Source: Panicum virgatum
Lineage: Eukaryota; Streptophyta; Magnoliopsida; Poales; Poaceae
NCBI RefSeq assembly: GCF_016808335.1
Contig: NC_053140.1
Span: 30,312,086-30,376,085 of the forward strand
Reading direction: 5' to 3'
DNA: 64,000 nt
Part shown: positions 21,415-33,835 of the stretch, in pieces
Position numbering within the stretch: position 1 is the stretch's first letter
Layout: each line of letters opens with the position of its first letter
Notes under the pieces: generated by a model
What the model was told of the DNA's origin: nothing
Seen by the model: the letters and a program-made list of their open reading frames with translations, nothing else
Databases searched by the model: none
Made by a program: the position numbers and the translations under genes

Positions 21415-24385
21415 ATGGCGGACTCTGTAGCTCAAACATCAAATCCTATAGATGATGATGCGGCAATCTGCGGCCTGAAGGTAATATTCAGCCTAATTCT
21501 TTTGGTTTTCCTCAGCTTACCAAGCCTCTAAAACATTAAATTCTGAAACCTGACATCATATGCATACTTCTGAATTTCTGAACTTCAGGTGTCAGACATT
21601 CTTCTGCCATACCCTTCCAATCCAAAATCTTTCTGTCTCGGCCCACAAGCTTACGAAAATCCCATAGATTTGATCTCTTGTGAAGCAAATAGGATCCCTT
21701 TCGTGAATCAAAACATCGATTTGAATTCCTGGGCCGACTACTTAAGAGCCTGGCCCAATCCACCTGAAAGTTGGATTACATGGTACAGCAGAGTAGCAAA
21801 AGCTTATATGCCCTTATGGCAGGAATTAAACATAGCCGATGCACTTAGTTTATCATTATCACCTCTTGATAAAGATGAGAACCTTCTGAAAACCATCGGT
21901 TATTTTTGGTCTGATGCTCTGAACTGTTTCCTCTTTGGCCACAGTCCCATGACTCTTACTCTGTTAGATGTCACCATGATCACTGGCCTAGACATTGGAT
22001 CCCCCAATCCTGCTGCTCACAAAATGGCATAAGTCCCCTTTAAACTTTCATCCAAGGCAAACTGCACAAAGTGGGGCACTTACATGAACCAGCACATGAA
22101 AACAAAAGGTCCAGTGACTGAAAAGGAACACACAGCCTTTTTAAATCTTTGGTTAGAACATTTCATCTTCTGTGGTCCTTCATTAGCTCCTACTAAGAAT
22201 TATCTTCCTTTGGCCTACAATCTGGCCCATGGCAACCGCACCGGCCTAGGCAAACTTTTCCTTGGAGAAACATACAGATGTATCCACCTGATGACAACCA
22301 ACTTGCTTAACCAAAAGAAACTCAAAACTGGAGGCCCTTGGTGGTTTATTCAGTTATGGGCACAACTTTACTTTCAGCATCAGATCCCAAACTTTCAAAG
22401 CCTAACCAAGAACTCCTTTCCCGATGAAAACGGCAAGTCAATCAGATGCACTAGCTATGGCCAAGCCCTATTCAGCCTCCCTGGCAGCAAACTGAATCCA
22501 ACAGATGCATCAAACTGGTTCAGAGTATTCTACAAAGGACTAGACAATCCACTCTATTTTCCATTCACTGAATCTGAATCCTTTGAGAACCCCACTGCCT
22601 TTAGACTGGATAGTTTTGCCGATGACGATAGCACTCGGCATCTATACTCTCTGATGATTCGACCTGGTTTCCTCCCTGTTGGTATGAGTACTTCCAATAG
22701 AATTATCAAACCAGGCTATGAAACCTATCAACCAGTCATAGCAGCTCGGCAATTTGGCTTAGGACAAGTCCCTCCCCACTTCCATATTAACCACTTGGTG
22801 GAGAGTAGAGCCGATCTGCCTGATGGTCTCACCAGCTCAAGATGCTACAGCATGTTTGACAACCTCCACATTCCAATACCAGCCGATCTGTCCTTCAATC
22901 CTTCATCAATCGACTTCTGCACATGGTGGGGTATGTGGAAAACTCATGTCTTCAGAAAAGCTTTAGGTCCTCGACTGCAGCAAATTGATCCTGAATATGT
23001 AATCCCCAAGGAAGAGGTACTGAATCTATGCACTTTATTCTTTCTGAGTCCTTTATCCCTTTCCTTGACTGACCTTGCTCACTCTGTCTACAGCAACAAG
23101 ATGGTCCAGAACCTGTAGCCAATGACGGGGAATCATTCCACTTTCTTCCAACTGCTCCTGATGTCCTCTTTTGCAAGGGATCTCCATCAATGAAGAAAGT
23201 AATAATGGCTGCTCAGCCAGACTTACTCCAGTCGGCTCCTAAACGAAGACAAACCTCTGCAAGTGCTGCCCCCCGAGTCCCAACTAAGAAAAGGAAGATG
23301 ATCATGAGATGAGTCATCAAGAAATCAGCACAAGCTTCCCCAAGCCAATCAGAGTCTAACACCAACCAGGTAACTCATCTTTCTAAAACTTCTTCTTTAT
23401 CGCGTATATATGTATTCTGGTTGACTGTAATTTTATTTCCAAGACGTAGCTGAAGACATCCTTAACACCAGCAGCCCAGTACAACACGAAGTCATCACTC
23501 ATGAAGCTGACACTGGAGCAACTGAAACTTCCAATGCTCTGACGGATGTGCATGACAAACAGGCTGACGTAATCGAAGCCCCTGTTGTCACCGCCAAACC
23601 AACTGGATCGGCCGCACTTAAACCGACCATCACTTCTTGTTCATAACAGGTAACTTTATGAGCCGATTTAAATCAGCTGATCATTCCATTAACGCACTTC
23701 GTATTGGCAGGACTTCAATATTTCAGACATGCTCTCCTTTGGCCCAGCATCAATGGGTCTGAATGCACCGGGTGCAGAAATGCAATCACCACAGCAGCCG
23801 ATTACAATTACAAATCAGCTTTAGAATATCAAACGTCTGCTCTCTGCTCCAATTACCGTTCTAGTTGGTGATTCCAGCGAAATAAAGAACATCTTCGAGC
23901 AAATAGAATCCCAACTCCCGGAACCGCTGCAAATCAAGCTTTGGACAGCCAGCAATCTTCCATTCTTCCTGGTAGAAGTGAATAGAGCACAACAAAGAAT
24001 AAAAGCACGTCGTTCTCAAGTCTCTCTGAAAGCTGACATTGCTCAAAAGTACAAGGCCCTCAACCAGAAGAAGGCAACTCTAGATATCAAAGCTGACGTA
24101 TCTGCCAACATGAACCGACTCGGTCTCTTGAAGAAAGAATTGGCAGAACTCGAAGAAAAGGTCCGCACAACCAAGAAACTCATCCAGGCCGAGGAAGCTT
24201 CTATCGCAAACTCCAGGCAAGAAACCCAAGAAATAGCCGAGCAGATACAGGCAGAGTTTGCAGAGATAAGCACCTTAAGTTGGCTGATAGTAACAGGCGA
24301 TGACAAGGATGACGAAGCAATCATCGCACGAGCAGACGCCGTCCGCACAGAAGCCATCCGTGCCATAGAAGAATTCCTGAACTAA
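21415..24385 (+). pseudogene. E4 antisense ORF 2: plant-mobile-domain-like protein with introns and coiled-coil tail
   Basis: The gene runs antisense to pol, with exons about 21415-21480, 21589-23016, 23094-23369, 23444-23649 and 23711-24385. Donors are AAG/GTAATA, GAG/GTACTG, CAG/GTAACT and CAG/GTAACT; acceptors are ttcag, tacag, ccaag and ggcag. Exon 2 holds the conserved body (SWADYLRAWP, FLFGHSPMTLTLLDV, GPWWFIQLWAQLYF), which I recognise as the plant mobile domain found in antisense ORFs of Tat elements and in MAIN/MAIL proteins. Exon 3 is basic (PTKKRKM) and exon 5 is a Glu/Lys-rich coiled coil ending EFLN. Stops at about 22030, 23310, 23644 and 23825 all fit C-to-T decay. Exon 4 needs a 1-nt shift at its acceptor. 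Confidence 0.75.
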
Positions 24386-24588
24386 TAGATAGGCTCAAGA
24401 AACATTTAGTATTGCCTGTTTAACCTGAAACTTGTAACTGTTTAAAATATCTTAAGTCGATGGCCACACATCGGCTGTCCCGCCTCTCATTTATTATCTG
24501 CTTATTTTATTTTTTTATTTTTTTATTTTTTTTACTGGCCAACTCAATGTGTTGGCCTCTCATGATTTCTCTTTTTTTACTGGCCAAC
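24386..24588. repeat. Convergent 3' region with tandem repeat
   Basis: The space between the antisense gene and the pol stop holds T-rich runs and two 37-bp tandem copies (24531-24567 and 24576-24612, one substitution). Each contains an inverted repeat CCAAC...GTTGG. The pol stop codon lies inside the second copy, so the two convergent transcripts probably end in or across this repeat. Confidence 0.75.
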
Positions 24589-27500
24589 TCAACGTGTTGG
24601 CCTCTCATGATTCAGCCAGATGGATTTCATCGGCTTTTGTCGCTCGCCCTCCCACATGCTCGGAAAATATTTCTTGAGGTGTTGGCCATTGACAGCCACA
24701 GAAAACTTGACACCATCTAACTCCTCAAGCATGTAAGCATTTCCAGGCAAAACCTGATCAACCTTGTACGGTCCGTGCCAAGTTGGAGACCACTTGCCAT
24801 ATTTTCTATCTTTAGCTCCCAATGGTAACACTGCCTCCCAAACTAAATCTCCAACCTGGAATTCTTTCGGCTTGACCCTTTTATTATATGCACGAGCAAC
24901 TTTAGCCTTGTTTTCCTTAATTTTCTCAAGTGACCAAAGTCTTAACTCTGTAAGATCCTCCATATTATCGCTCATCAAGGCCGCATACTGTTCAGCCGAT
25001 AGATCATTCTGAAACTCCACACGTCTCGATCCGGCCGTAATTTCCCACGGTAACACAGCATCTTGGTCGTAGACCAAATGGTATGGTGACGTCTTGATGT
25101 TTTCGTGGCACGAAATTCGATATGTCCACAAAGCTTCTGACAACACCTCATGCCAGCACCTATGATATTCATCGATCTTTCTCTTGATCAACTTGATAAG
25201 GCTCTGGTTGGATGCTTCAGCTTGTCCATTAGCCTGGGCATAATATGGGGATGATCTGATCAGCTTGAACCCCATGTCATCGGCAAACTTCCTAAATTCT
25301 TCCGAAATAAAGACCGACCCTCCATCGGTCGTGATGGTCTGAGGAATCCCAAACATATGAATGATGTGCTCTTTGACGAAACTGATCACATCTTTTGATG
25401 CCACTGACCTCATGGGTACCGCATCTACCCATTTTGTGAAATAATCCGTGACAGCTAAAACCCATTGGTGGCCCTTGCTAGACGGTGGGTTAATCTGGCC
25501 GATCATATCCATGGCCCAACCCCTGAACGTCCATGGCTTAATAATAGGATTCAATACTGATGACGGTACCATCTGAATCTTGCCGAATTTCTGACATGCC
25601 TAACATCCCTTGTAATATTTGAAGCAATCTTCAAGCATGGTAGGCCAGTAATATCCCGATCGCCTAATCAACCATTTCATCTTATGAGCCGATTGATGAG
25701 TGCCGCAGGCTCCTTCATGAATCTCATGCAATAACCGATTCGACTCTGCAGGTCCCAGACATTTAAGCAGCAGTCCTTCCAAAGTCCTGTAGAACATGTC
25801 GTCCCCTATCAGAACATACTTCATAGCTTTGAGTCTTATCCTTATGGGTGCCCCCCGAGCCGAATCCTTCAAATAATTGAAGATATCGGCTCTCCAGTCT
25901 CCAGGTTCTACAAACTGAACCTCTACATCGACTCCATCGGCTGTTTCCTTGTATCCTGAAGCCATCTGTGCCAAATCATTGGCTTCATTGTTCAGAGTTC
26001 TGCGTATCCAGTGGAAATTAATGTACCTGAATTGTGACATCAACTCACGGCATTGCATCCATATTGGGAAAAGAGCCTCGCTCTCACATTTATATTCTTC
26101 CGTGAGCTGAGAAATCACCAGTTTCGAATCCCCAAATACTTCCACTGCCTCTGCACCAGCTTCCAGGAGTAATTTCATCCCTTTGCGCACAGCTTCATAT
26201 TCTACTAAATTATTGGTGCATGGAGTAGCCATCCTGATGGAAAAGGAATAAGTCACCCCTCGAGGTGACACCAACAGAATTCCCACGCCGCATCCATCAT
26301 CGCATGCCGATCCGTCAAAAAACATGGCCCAGGCACGTATAAACAGTGCCGCTATATCAGTGCTAACCCTGTCTGCCACAAGATCCGCCAGTGCCTATCC
26401 TTTGACTACCTTCATAGGCTGATATCGGATATCGAACTCTGACAATGCAAACATCCACTTTCCGAGCCAGCCTTTCAGAACTGGAGCCGACAGCATATAC
26501 TTTATGACATCCGATTTGCAGATGACAATCGTTTCCGCCGAGAGCAAAATATGACGAACCTTTGTGCATGTAAAGAATAAACAAAGGCAAAGCTTCTCGA
26601 TCTCAAGGTACCTGGTCTCGGCGTCTAACATGCGCCTGCTGAGGTAGAAAACACCCCTCTCATGGCCGTCGTGCTTCTGAACCAATACCGAAGCAATGGA
26701 AGTGTCACCCACAGACAGGTACACGTAGAATGGCCTATCTTGCTGGGGTGGAACCAACACTGGAGGCTTCGATAAATATTCCTTGATTTCATCAAAAGCC
26801 TTCTGTTGTTCTGCCCCCCAGCGAAACTCAGCATCTGTTTTGATTTTCACCAAACCCATGAACGGCTCGATGCGCCCAGACAGATTGGAGATAAAACGTC
26901 TGACAAAGTTGATTTTGCCGATGAGTTTCTGTAGATCTTTCTTCGTAGTAGGTGGTCTCATTGTCCTTATAGCTTCTTGACTTTTCAAAGCGATCTCGAT
27001 TCCCCGCTCGTGCACCAGGAATCCTAAGAACTGATCAGCCGATACACCGAAGGCTCACTTCTTTGGGTTCATTCTGAGTCCAAACCTTCGAGTCCGCTCT
27101 AAGACCTGACGCAAATCTTCCAGATGTCCCCCAGCCGACGTGGACTTGACCACGACATCATCAATGTAGATCTCTACCAATTTGCCGATGAGATCATGAA
27201 AAATGTAATTCATGGCACGTTGATAGGTTGCACCGGCATTTTTCAATCCAAAGGTCATAACCAAGTACTCAAACAACCCGACCGCGCCTGGTACTCTGAA
27301 CGCGGTCTTGTGTACGTCCTCTGGGGCCATAAAAATCTGGTTGTAGCCGGCATTACCATCCATGAAACTCATCATTTTGTGACCAGCCGCTGCGTTGATC
27401 AATGTTTCCGCAACAGGCATCGGATACTCATCTTTTGGCGTTGCCCTGTTGAGGTCTCTAAAATCCACGCAGACTCGCCATCGGCCATCCTTCTTTTGGA

Positions 27501-28044
27501 CAGGGACCACACTAGAGATCCACTCCGCATACTGACATGGCCTGATGAATCCTGCATCCAGCATTTTTTGCACTTCTTTCTTAACCTCCTCTAGGACTTC
27601 GGCCTTCATCTGACGCGCTGGTTGTTGAAACGGCTGAAATCCCTTCTTAAGCGGGAGCCGATGCTCGACGATGTTTCTATCCAGGCCGGGCATCTCAGTA
27701 TAATCCCATGCGAAACAGTCCCGGTACTCCTTCAACAGTTCTATCATTTGCTCACGCAAGATCGGGTTTAACTTTTTGCTGATAAATGTCGGTCGCGGCT
27801 TATCCCCGGGACTGATATCGACTTCCTCCAAATCATCAGCAGACGTAAACCCGTACCCCAACTTGCCGCCGTCTGGAAGATCGACATCGACAACAAACAC
27901 AGGGAGATAACAAGAAAATTTTTCCGGCCAACCGCATGGGTTGACCATTCCCACATTTCTGTCATTATTCAAAACTGAATACTCAGCAAAGGCCATTATT
28001 TGTACATAATATAACAATTGTAACCCCAAGTATATATTATTCAT
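24589..28044 (-). pseudogene. E4 pol: RT, RNase H, second RNase H, integrase
   Basis: One minus frame contains RT (WRVCVDFRDLNRATPKDEYP, catalytic YIDD near 27166), the connection and first RNase H region (FYVYLSVGDTSIASVLV), a second RNase H-like domain (WAMFFDGSACDDGCGVGIL, NNLVEYEA, FGDSKLVISQL), an HHCC finger (HEGACGTHQS...CFKYYKGC) and the integrase core (MDMIGQINPPS, TDGGSVF, ANGQAEASN). It ends at 24589. Stops at about 27055 (TGA where Cys is expected, not C-to-T), 26395 and 25600 (both consistent with CAG-to-TAG) break it. The second RNase H domain is the hallmark of Tat elements. The copy is inactive. Confidence 0.92.
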
Positions 28045-28112
28045 TTTTTGGGCCCGGTCATTGGGACCGGCCTCTCTAAATTTGCTGGGCTCCGTAGCTT
28101 GCCAGAATGTGT

Positions 28113-28715
28113 CTACTCTGTGAGGCCAGTGGATAAGACCAGCCTCAGCCCATTTTTTGTCGCTTCAATCCGATCACAGTCCTCCAGCGCGATCCCCGAG
28201 ATCGGCTCTTGCCCTTCCGCATCCCAGGCGTTCATGTCTGCAAGTGAAACCTCACTGGAATCATCTGCGCGGACTACCTCCGCTTCGTCGCCATCCCACT
28301 GGACCAAACACTGATGCATCATGGAAGGAACACAACAATTTGCGTGAATCCAATCTCTCCCAAGCAGCACTGTGTATGTACTCTTACTGTTGACGATGAA
28401 GAACGATGTTGGAACGGTCTTGCGGCCAACTGTCAACTCCACATTGAGGACACCCTGTGCCTCCGACGGCTGACCATTGAAATCATTGAGCATCACATTG
28501 GCCTTGATAAGATCAGCAGTGGAACGACCCAACCGGTGCAGCACTGAGTACGGCATCAAGTTGACTGCGGTGCCAGTGTCGACCAACATCCTGTTTACAG
28601 GCTTGCCATCGATGAGGCCCTTGAGATACAATCCCCTCAGGTGCTTGTAGCTTCTCTCCTTGGGCTTCTCGAAGATGATTGGCTGTGGGCCGAGATCCAG
28701 CTGTGCAATGGCCAA
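28113..28715 (-). pseudogene. E4 aspartic protease region
   Basis: The frame carries the retropepsin site LVDTGTAVNLMPYSV and the later hydrophobic-hydrophobic-Gly motif VLLGRDWIHAN. It is out of frame with the gag segment before it and separated from the RT frame by a stop, so at least one frameshift lies between gag and protease. The expected role is cleavage of the gag-pol precursor. Confidence 0.85.
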
Positions 28716-28887
28716 TTCCTCCGGTTGGGCGCCCGAAACTCCGATGGGAGCACGAACACCATGTTCACATCAGCCGATGGCTTGTCATCGGCTCTTGGCT
28801 GCTTGGGGCGCCACTCCCTCCTTGGAGGAAGCCTTTCCACCCTTCGCGGGCGCCTAACTTGCTCTGCGTGATCCGGACGCGCTTTCC

Positions 28888-31243
28888 TCAGCACATCAAG
28901 GTACCTTGCTCTGCCTCTTCGAGGTTGCGTAGGCGTTGCACTCTGCGTTTCTGTGATCGGCTGAGCCCGTCAGGACACCACCGTGGATGATGATACTTGT
29001 CTTCTTCTTCTAGCTCAAGATCATCCCTGGGTGGCTGCCTCACATGGTCGTCGTGATGTGTTCTGGGCCCCAAGCGCTGGAACACCGATGTCTCGCCTTG
29101 CTGGCGTCCCCGAGGCCTACACTCCAAGCAATCATCTATAGTAGGCAATCGGCTCATGCCGGAATTCCAACAGTACCTGAAGAATGGGCAATGCCAGTAG
29201 TCGCGTATAGCCTGGCGTCTCCCCAGCGTCCTCCCTGTGCGGTGCTCATACTCCTCCTCTTCCGATTCATATCGGCGGCGCAACTTGTACTGATACTGGT
29301 ACTTTTCTAGAAGCCGATTGGAAGCTGGGAGCTGATTACGGATGTGACGCACTTGTTCTTCAGTAACATGTTGCTGCTCCAGCTCGTGTCTATCATGGGG
29401 CCGTTTGCCAGAAGCGGCCTCTTTCCTTTGCTCGTCACGGCGGTGCATGGGTCCCGCCATGTTGATTTGGAATGCCAAGTTCTGGCCCTTGGGTCCGAAA
29501 CCTGACAGCTCCACCATGTTAGCCTGTGGGAATGGTTGACTATCCACTTTCATCATATGTTGGGCCAGAATTAATCGGCCCTGCTCGATAGCCGATTGGA
29601 TCTGCCGACGTAGCTCCTTACAGTCATTTGTGGCATGGGTGAATGAGTGGTGCCACTTGCAGTACATCCTTCCCTGCAGCTCCTTGTGCCGTTGGTAGCT
29701 TGTGATTCTCTGGGAGCTTCAGCTACTTTTCCTTGACCAGTAAATCGAATATCTGCTCTGCCTTGGTCACGTCATAGTCAAAACCCTTCACAAGCCCCTT
29801 CTGTTTGACCCACTTGCACGGGATGGGGTTTGCCCCCTGGGTCCACTCTGCCACAGCCACTTCTTGTTCCTCACCAGAATCATCAGAATCGCCAGCTTGG
29901 GCCATATTGACATGGCGCTTGAACTTTTCCTGGTATAGATCAGGGTGGTAGTGTTCATACACTGTAAGTTTCTACACCATGTGTGCCAGTGAGGAAAATT
30001 CCAACTGAAAAGCCAGATCCTTGATCGACTTAGCAAGTCCCAGAACTGCCAGATCAACCGCTTCCTTTTCTGTTATGCGCGACGTGTAGCATCGGTTCTT
30101 GACCTCTCGGAAGCACTGCACGTACTCTGAGACACTTTCCCCTCGCTTCTGCCTGACTTGGGCGAGGTCGACGATACCGGCTTCAGCAGCCTCTGAATGA
30201 TACTGGGTGTGAAACTGATCCTCCAGCTGCCTCCAAGTCCGAATCAAATCTGGGGGTAGTGATGTGTACCATCCAAAAGCTGAACCTGTGAGAGACTGAG
30301 AGAAGAAACGGACCCTCAGAGGATCCGATACTGAAATCATCCCAAGCTGCGTTAGGTATCGGCTCACATGTTCAATGGAGATGGCTCCTTCTGACCCGCT
30401 GAATTTGGTGAACTCCGGAAGCCGATACTTGGCTAGCAACGGGATCAAATCGTAGTCACTTGGATACGGCTTGGAATAGCCGATCGTCTTTCTTTTGGGC
30501 AGGATGCCAAACTAGTCCCTTAGTATTGCACTGACCTGCTCCACACTAAGAACTCCTGGGGCCGAGGGTTCAGCACTCGGCTCGGTAGCGTACTTTGCCA
30601 GCCATGCCTGTTTCTCCGCGTCAGCTCCTGAGGCTCCTGTACCCACCAGCTGCCCCGTGCGTGTTGGGTTGATATTGTCAGGCATGTACACGCATGTGTA
30701 GCCATGCGAGATCTCTTTGGGCAGCTTGCTCAGGAACTGTCCTTCTCCGGGGTCACCGCCGATCTTGTAGACGACGTAGATCGGCGAACTCTGCTGTCCT
30801 ACTGCCGTGAGCGAGTACGATACTGGCGGCCTAGATTGCAGTGCAGCTTCCCCCCTGTGACTCCCCAGGACTGGCCCCGATGGGGAGTACTGGTTCTTGA
30901 TCACCTCCTGGACAACGCGATGTGCCACACGCTCAAGCTCGTTCACCAGGCTCTCTGAGTGCCGATGAAGCGTACGAGCCACCATATAGTTCATCTCCTG
31001 GCATAGAGCCCTGGTGCGCTCCTCTCATGGCACAGACAGGTCGACGTTGTCGAGAGCGCCCTCTGGTGAGAACCCCTTCCACTTGATGCCGTGGTTGCGG
31101 GTCCTCTCGAAAGAGCCGATAAGATCGGCTTCAAACTGAGCTTAGACCTCATCATACTTTTGCTTGTGCTCTGAAGTCAGCTCCTCGTACGTGACAGGTT
31201 TGGTGATCGGCGGAACGGGAGCTTGGTCTTGAGGTCCAGCCAT
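28888..31243 (-). pseudogene. E4 gag
   Basis: The first ATG is at 31243, 31 nt inside the PBS-like site ([12 protein letters not shown]). The capsid-like core lies near 30450-29990 (LPEFTKFSGSEG, SLTGSAFGWYTSLPP, GESVSEYVQCFREVKNR), as in plant retrotransposon gag domains. The nucleocapsid part has YCKWHHSFTHATNDC and CPFFRYCWN...DDCLEC. Stops lie near 31144, 31026, 30511, 29970 and 29723, and a frameshift sits near 29700. It is degraded but easily recognised. Confidence 0.85.
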
Positions 31244-31274
31244 CTCTGCAGCGGGCGTTGTTGTTGATGAAGGT

Positions 31275-31293
31275 CGCACCAGGCGTGCCAGAA
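31275..31293 (-). promoter_or_regulatory. E4 primer-binding site (candidate)
   Basis: The minus strand reads TGGCACGCCTGGTGCGACC two bases after the 5' LTR end (CCGACAACA). It begins with TGG, as plant PBS sites do. I do not assign the tRNA. Confidence 0.65.
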
Positions 31294-31295
31294 TG

Positions 31296-32493
31296 TGTTG
31301 TCGGTCGAAACCCACCGGCGAGCAGCGACAGGCAAGACGAAGAGCCGGGTGGTCGCCGGAGCGCTGGCAGGCACTGCTCCCTCGTCAACGGCCCGCAATT
31401 CCGTCACGCGCCCGAATATTCCGGAGAATGTAAGGCGTGCCACCTGACCTATACCCGATCAGGAAGGTGCGAACGTGCTTGCGACGATTTGCCTGCATAC
31501 ACAAACACATGGAAACGTAAGTCCGAGCCATGGTCGGCTCCCCGGGATGACTCTTGCATCGGCTTTAAAGAGCCGATCAAGTCCCGGTGTCAGATTGGAT
31601 CTGTGTGTATCCAGATATTGACAAATAAAGCAAATAATTATGAGAAATTTGCTTCAATTGAATCTAGCTGATCTGATCCACGATAGTAAAAGCTTCACCG
31701 CTAGATCGGAACATCCTACACGTAACTAGGCCTAGCGAACGTAACAGATAACTAAACCATAACAAAAAACAGAGGCCTAAGAACTAGCAAGAGCCGATTC
31801 CCGGAACAATCCCCATCAAGGCTAAAATAAAGCACCTATTACATCACCAGAACATCCAATCTGTTTGCAGGGCCTAACCTAGCAGATATTGAGCTAATCC
31901 TTATAAAATAAGAACAAACCGTAACAGATTGGATCTACTAGATTGAAAAGAAACAAGGCGTTAACTCTACGCTGCTAACTCTCTGCGATGAGAATTAGCT
32001 TAAGATCAAGCATGAATGCATAGAGAGAACATGATATTCGTAGATGATAAGCAACAAAAGCACGATAGATCTACTAAAGCCAGGCTACGAACATCGAGAT
32101 AACTAGCACTACTCGCCATCAAAAACACTTCAGTACGAGTAATACTGAGGTAAAGGCAAGAACAATGCTGCCTTGATCGCACGGGGCGATCAAGACAGCA
32201 TGGCGCTTACTTGGATGAAACCCTAGGATTAGGGGTGGCATTGCGCCGAGAGTTGTTGTTGCAAAACGTGATGATGTTCTCTTCTTCATGAATAACATAG
32301 GGTATATATTTATAGTCCGGTGACTTGGGAAACAATCTAATCCTATCTTGTCCCGATCAGACTCTATCTCTAATCTTGGACTAAATCTAAAGATACATGG
32401 CCCATGTAGCCCAAATACTCCCGCAGGAGCCGATTTACAAGCCTTCTTAATCTTCTGCTTTAAGCCCAACTTGCTTTCGGCCCATAAATTAAC
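31296..32493 (-). repeat. E4 5' LTR
   Basis: Direct partner of 19002-20200. Its right end lacks the final A of the left copy at the boundary to an 11-bp duplication of the flank. A TATA-like box lies at about 32303-32314. All five AGCCGA/TCGGCT words are conserved with the other LTR. Confidence 0.93.
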
Positions 32494-32494
32494 C

Positions 32495-32516
32495 CTAGGA
32501 TAACACTAGGATAACA
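32495..32516. repeat. Right E4 target site with 11-bp tandem duplication
   Basis: ctaggataaca occurs twice in tandem. The first copy contains the TSD that matches 18997-19001. The second probably arose by slippage after insertion. Confidence 0.8.
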
Positions 32517-33835
32517 TCAATTCCTTCTAGTGGTAATAGGATTAAATCGGTTGAAATCGTTTTACTACCCAACTCAAGCGGTGCTGTTCTAACCATTTGG
32601 TTGGATGCTACTTTACCACCAGGAGTAGATATCATGTAAGAGCCTTTGGTGTGACAAAAATCTAACCCAACTTTTGCACCAAATTTAGGACTAATGAAGC
32701 TATGAGATGCACCAGAATCGAATAAGACAACTGCGGGGTGATGGTTTATAGAGAATGTACCCGACATAATTGGTGCTCCTTCGGGTAGTTCAGCAAGGTT
32801 GGTGAAGTTAAGTCGGCCCTGCCTGACTTGAATGGTTTGTTTCTTGCCCTAGTTCTGATCATTTCTGCGAGAACCCTGCCCTTGAGATTGTCCCGCCTGG
32901 GGGCACATCTTGGCAAAGTGATCCGGACTCCCGCATTTGAAACAGCGGTTTTTGTTGTCAGGGCAAGCGGCTTGCTGAGTATTCGGCCTAGGGCTGGTCT
33001 GCTGCTGCTGAGGTGCAAATCGAGCTTGCTGAGGAAGCCCGAATCGAGTCTGCTGCTGTTGCTGCTGAGGAGGACGAATAATCCAACTCCCTGGCTGAGG
33101 GGCCTTCTGAGAGGGTGCGGGTGGGTTATTCTGCACAAGGCGATACCTCGGTGCAGAGACACTCGAGGGTCCAGCAGGTGTCTTGCGCTTCTTTTCAGTG
33201 CGGTGTGCAGAAATAAGATCCTCCTGGGAGATAGCCATATTCACCAATTCATTGAAAGAGTCCGCACGGACAAGATTTAGCCTTTCTTGTAACTTGGTGC
33301 TAAGGCCTCGACGGAAGCGCTCACGGTTCTTAGCATCGATATCCACGTGATGTCCAGCATATTGACACAATTGATGGAATGCCTGGGCATACTGCAATAC
33401 AGTACGAGTGCCCTGAGTTAAGGCCAAGAACTCATTGAGCTTATGGTCAAGAAGTCCAGCTGGAATATGATGATCCCGAAAAGCTATTTTGAATTCATTC
33501 CAATTCACCACATGATCAGCTGGTAGCATCCCGTGGTAATGATCCCACCACATATGAGCTGATCCACAAAGCTTCTGCGCGGCGTAGCGAGTCTTGTTCG
33601 CTTCTGAACAAGGAGTAGTCAATAGAGAAAACTTGGACTCGATTGTGCGAATCCAAGCATCCGCGTCCAGAGGCTCATCCGCTTTAGTGAACAGCGGAGG
33701 CTGAGTACTGAGAAATTCTTGGTAGCTCGCTTCTTGTGCTTGATGAGCATGATGCCCACCCCGCGGTTGTTGCTAAGCTTGAACCAACTGCCGCAAAATT
33801 TCCATCTGGGTGGCAAGAATCTCAGCGATACCCAT
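32500..33835 (-). pseudogene. E3 gag and first half of protease
   Basis: The first in-frame ATG I can defend is at 33835 (MGIAEILATQ). The frame is also open further upstream, with a Pro run before it. Gag is recognisable by AHMWWDHYHG, FRDHHIPAG and the nucleocapsid knuckle CFKCGSPDHFAKMCP after a Gln-rich linker. Protease starts with VVLFDSGASHSFI and reaches GIDVIL, where E4 interrupts it at 32494. One stop (about 33773, CAG-to-TAG type) and one between gag and protease (about 32849) are seen. Together with 15917-18996 this is a full RIRE3-type coding region. Confidence 0.88.

Larger units (their letters stand above)
19002..32493 (-). mobile_element. E4: complete Tat-lineage element with antisense genes
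   Basis: Two direct LTRs of about 1.2 kb (19002-20200, 31296-32493) bound 11.1 kb of internal DNA. In minus orientation: PBS-like site, gag, protease, RT, two RNase H-like regions, integrase, then on the opposite strand two antisense genes, a polypurine tract and the 3' LTR. The second, Tat-type RNase H domain and the antisense ORFs place it in the Tat lineage. About 45 of 1198 LTR positions differ (hand count, 3.8%, mostly transitions). AGCCGA words are heavily enriched throughout. Confidence 0.93.

Noticed and set aside
23094..23118. End of the mobile-domain protein at the stop near 23116
   Set aside because: A good GT-AG intron (23017-23093) restores the long frame; the unspliced end has no similarity. 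Some uncertainty remains without transcripts.
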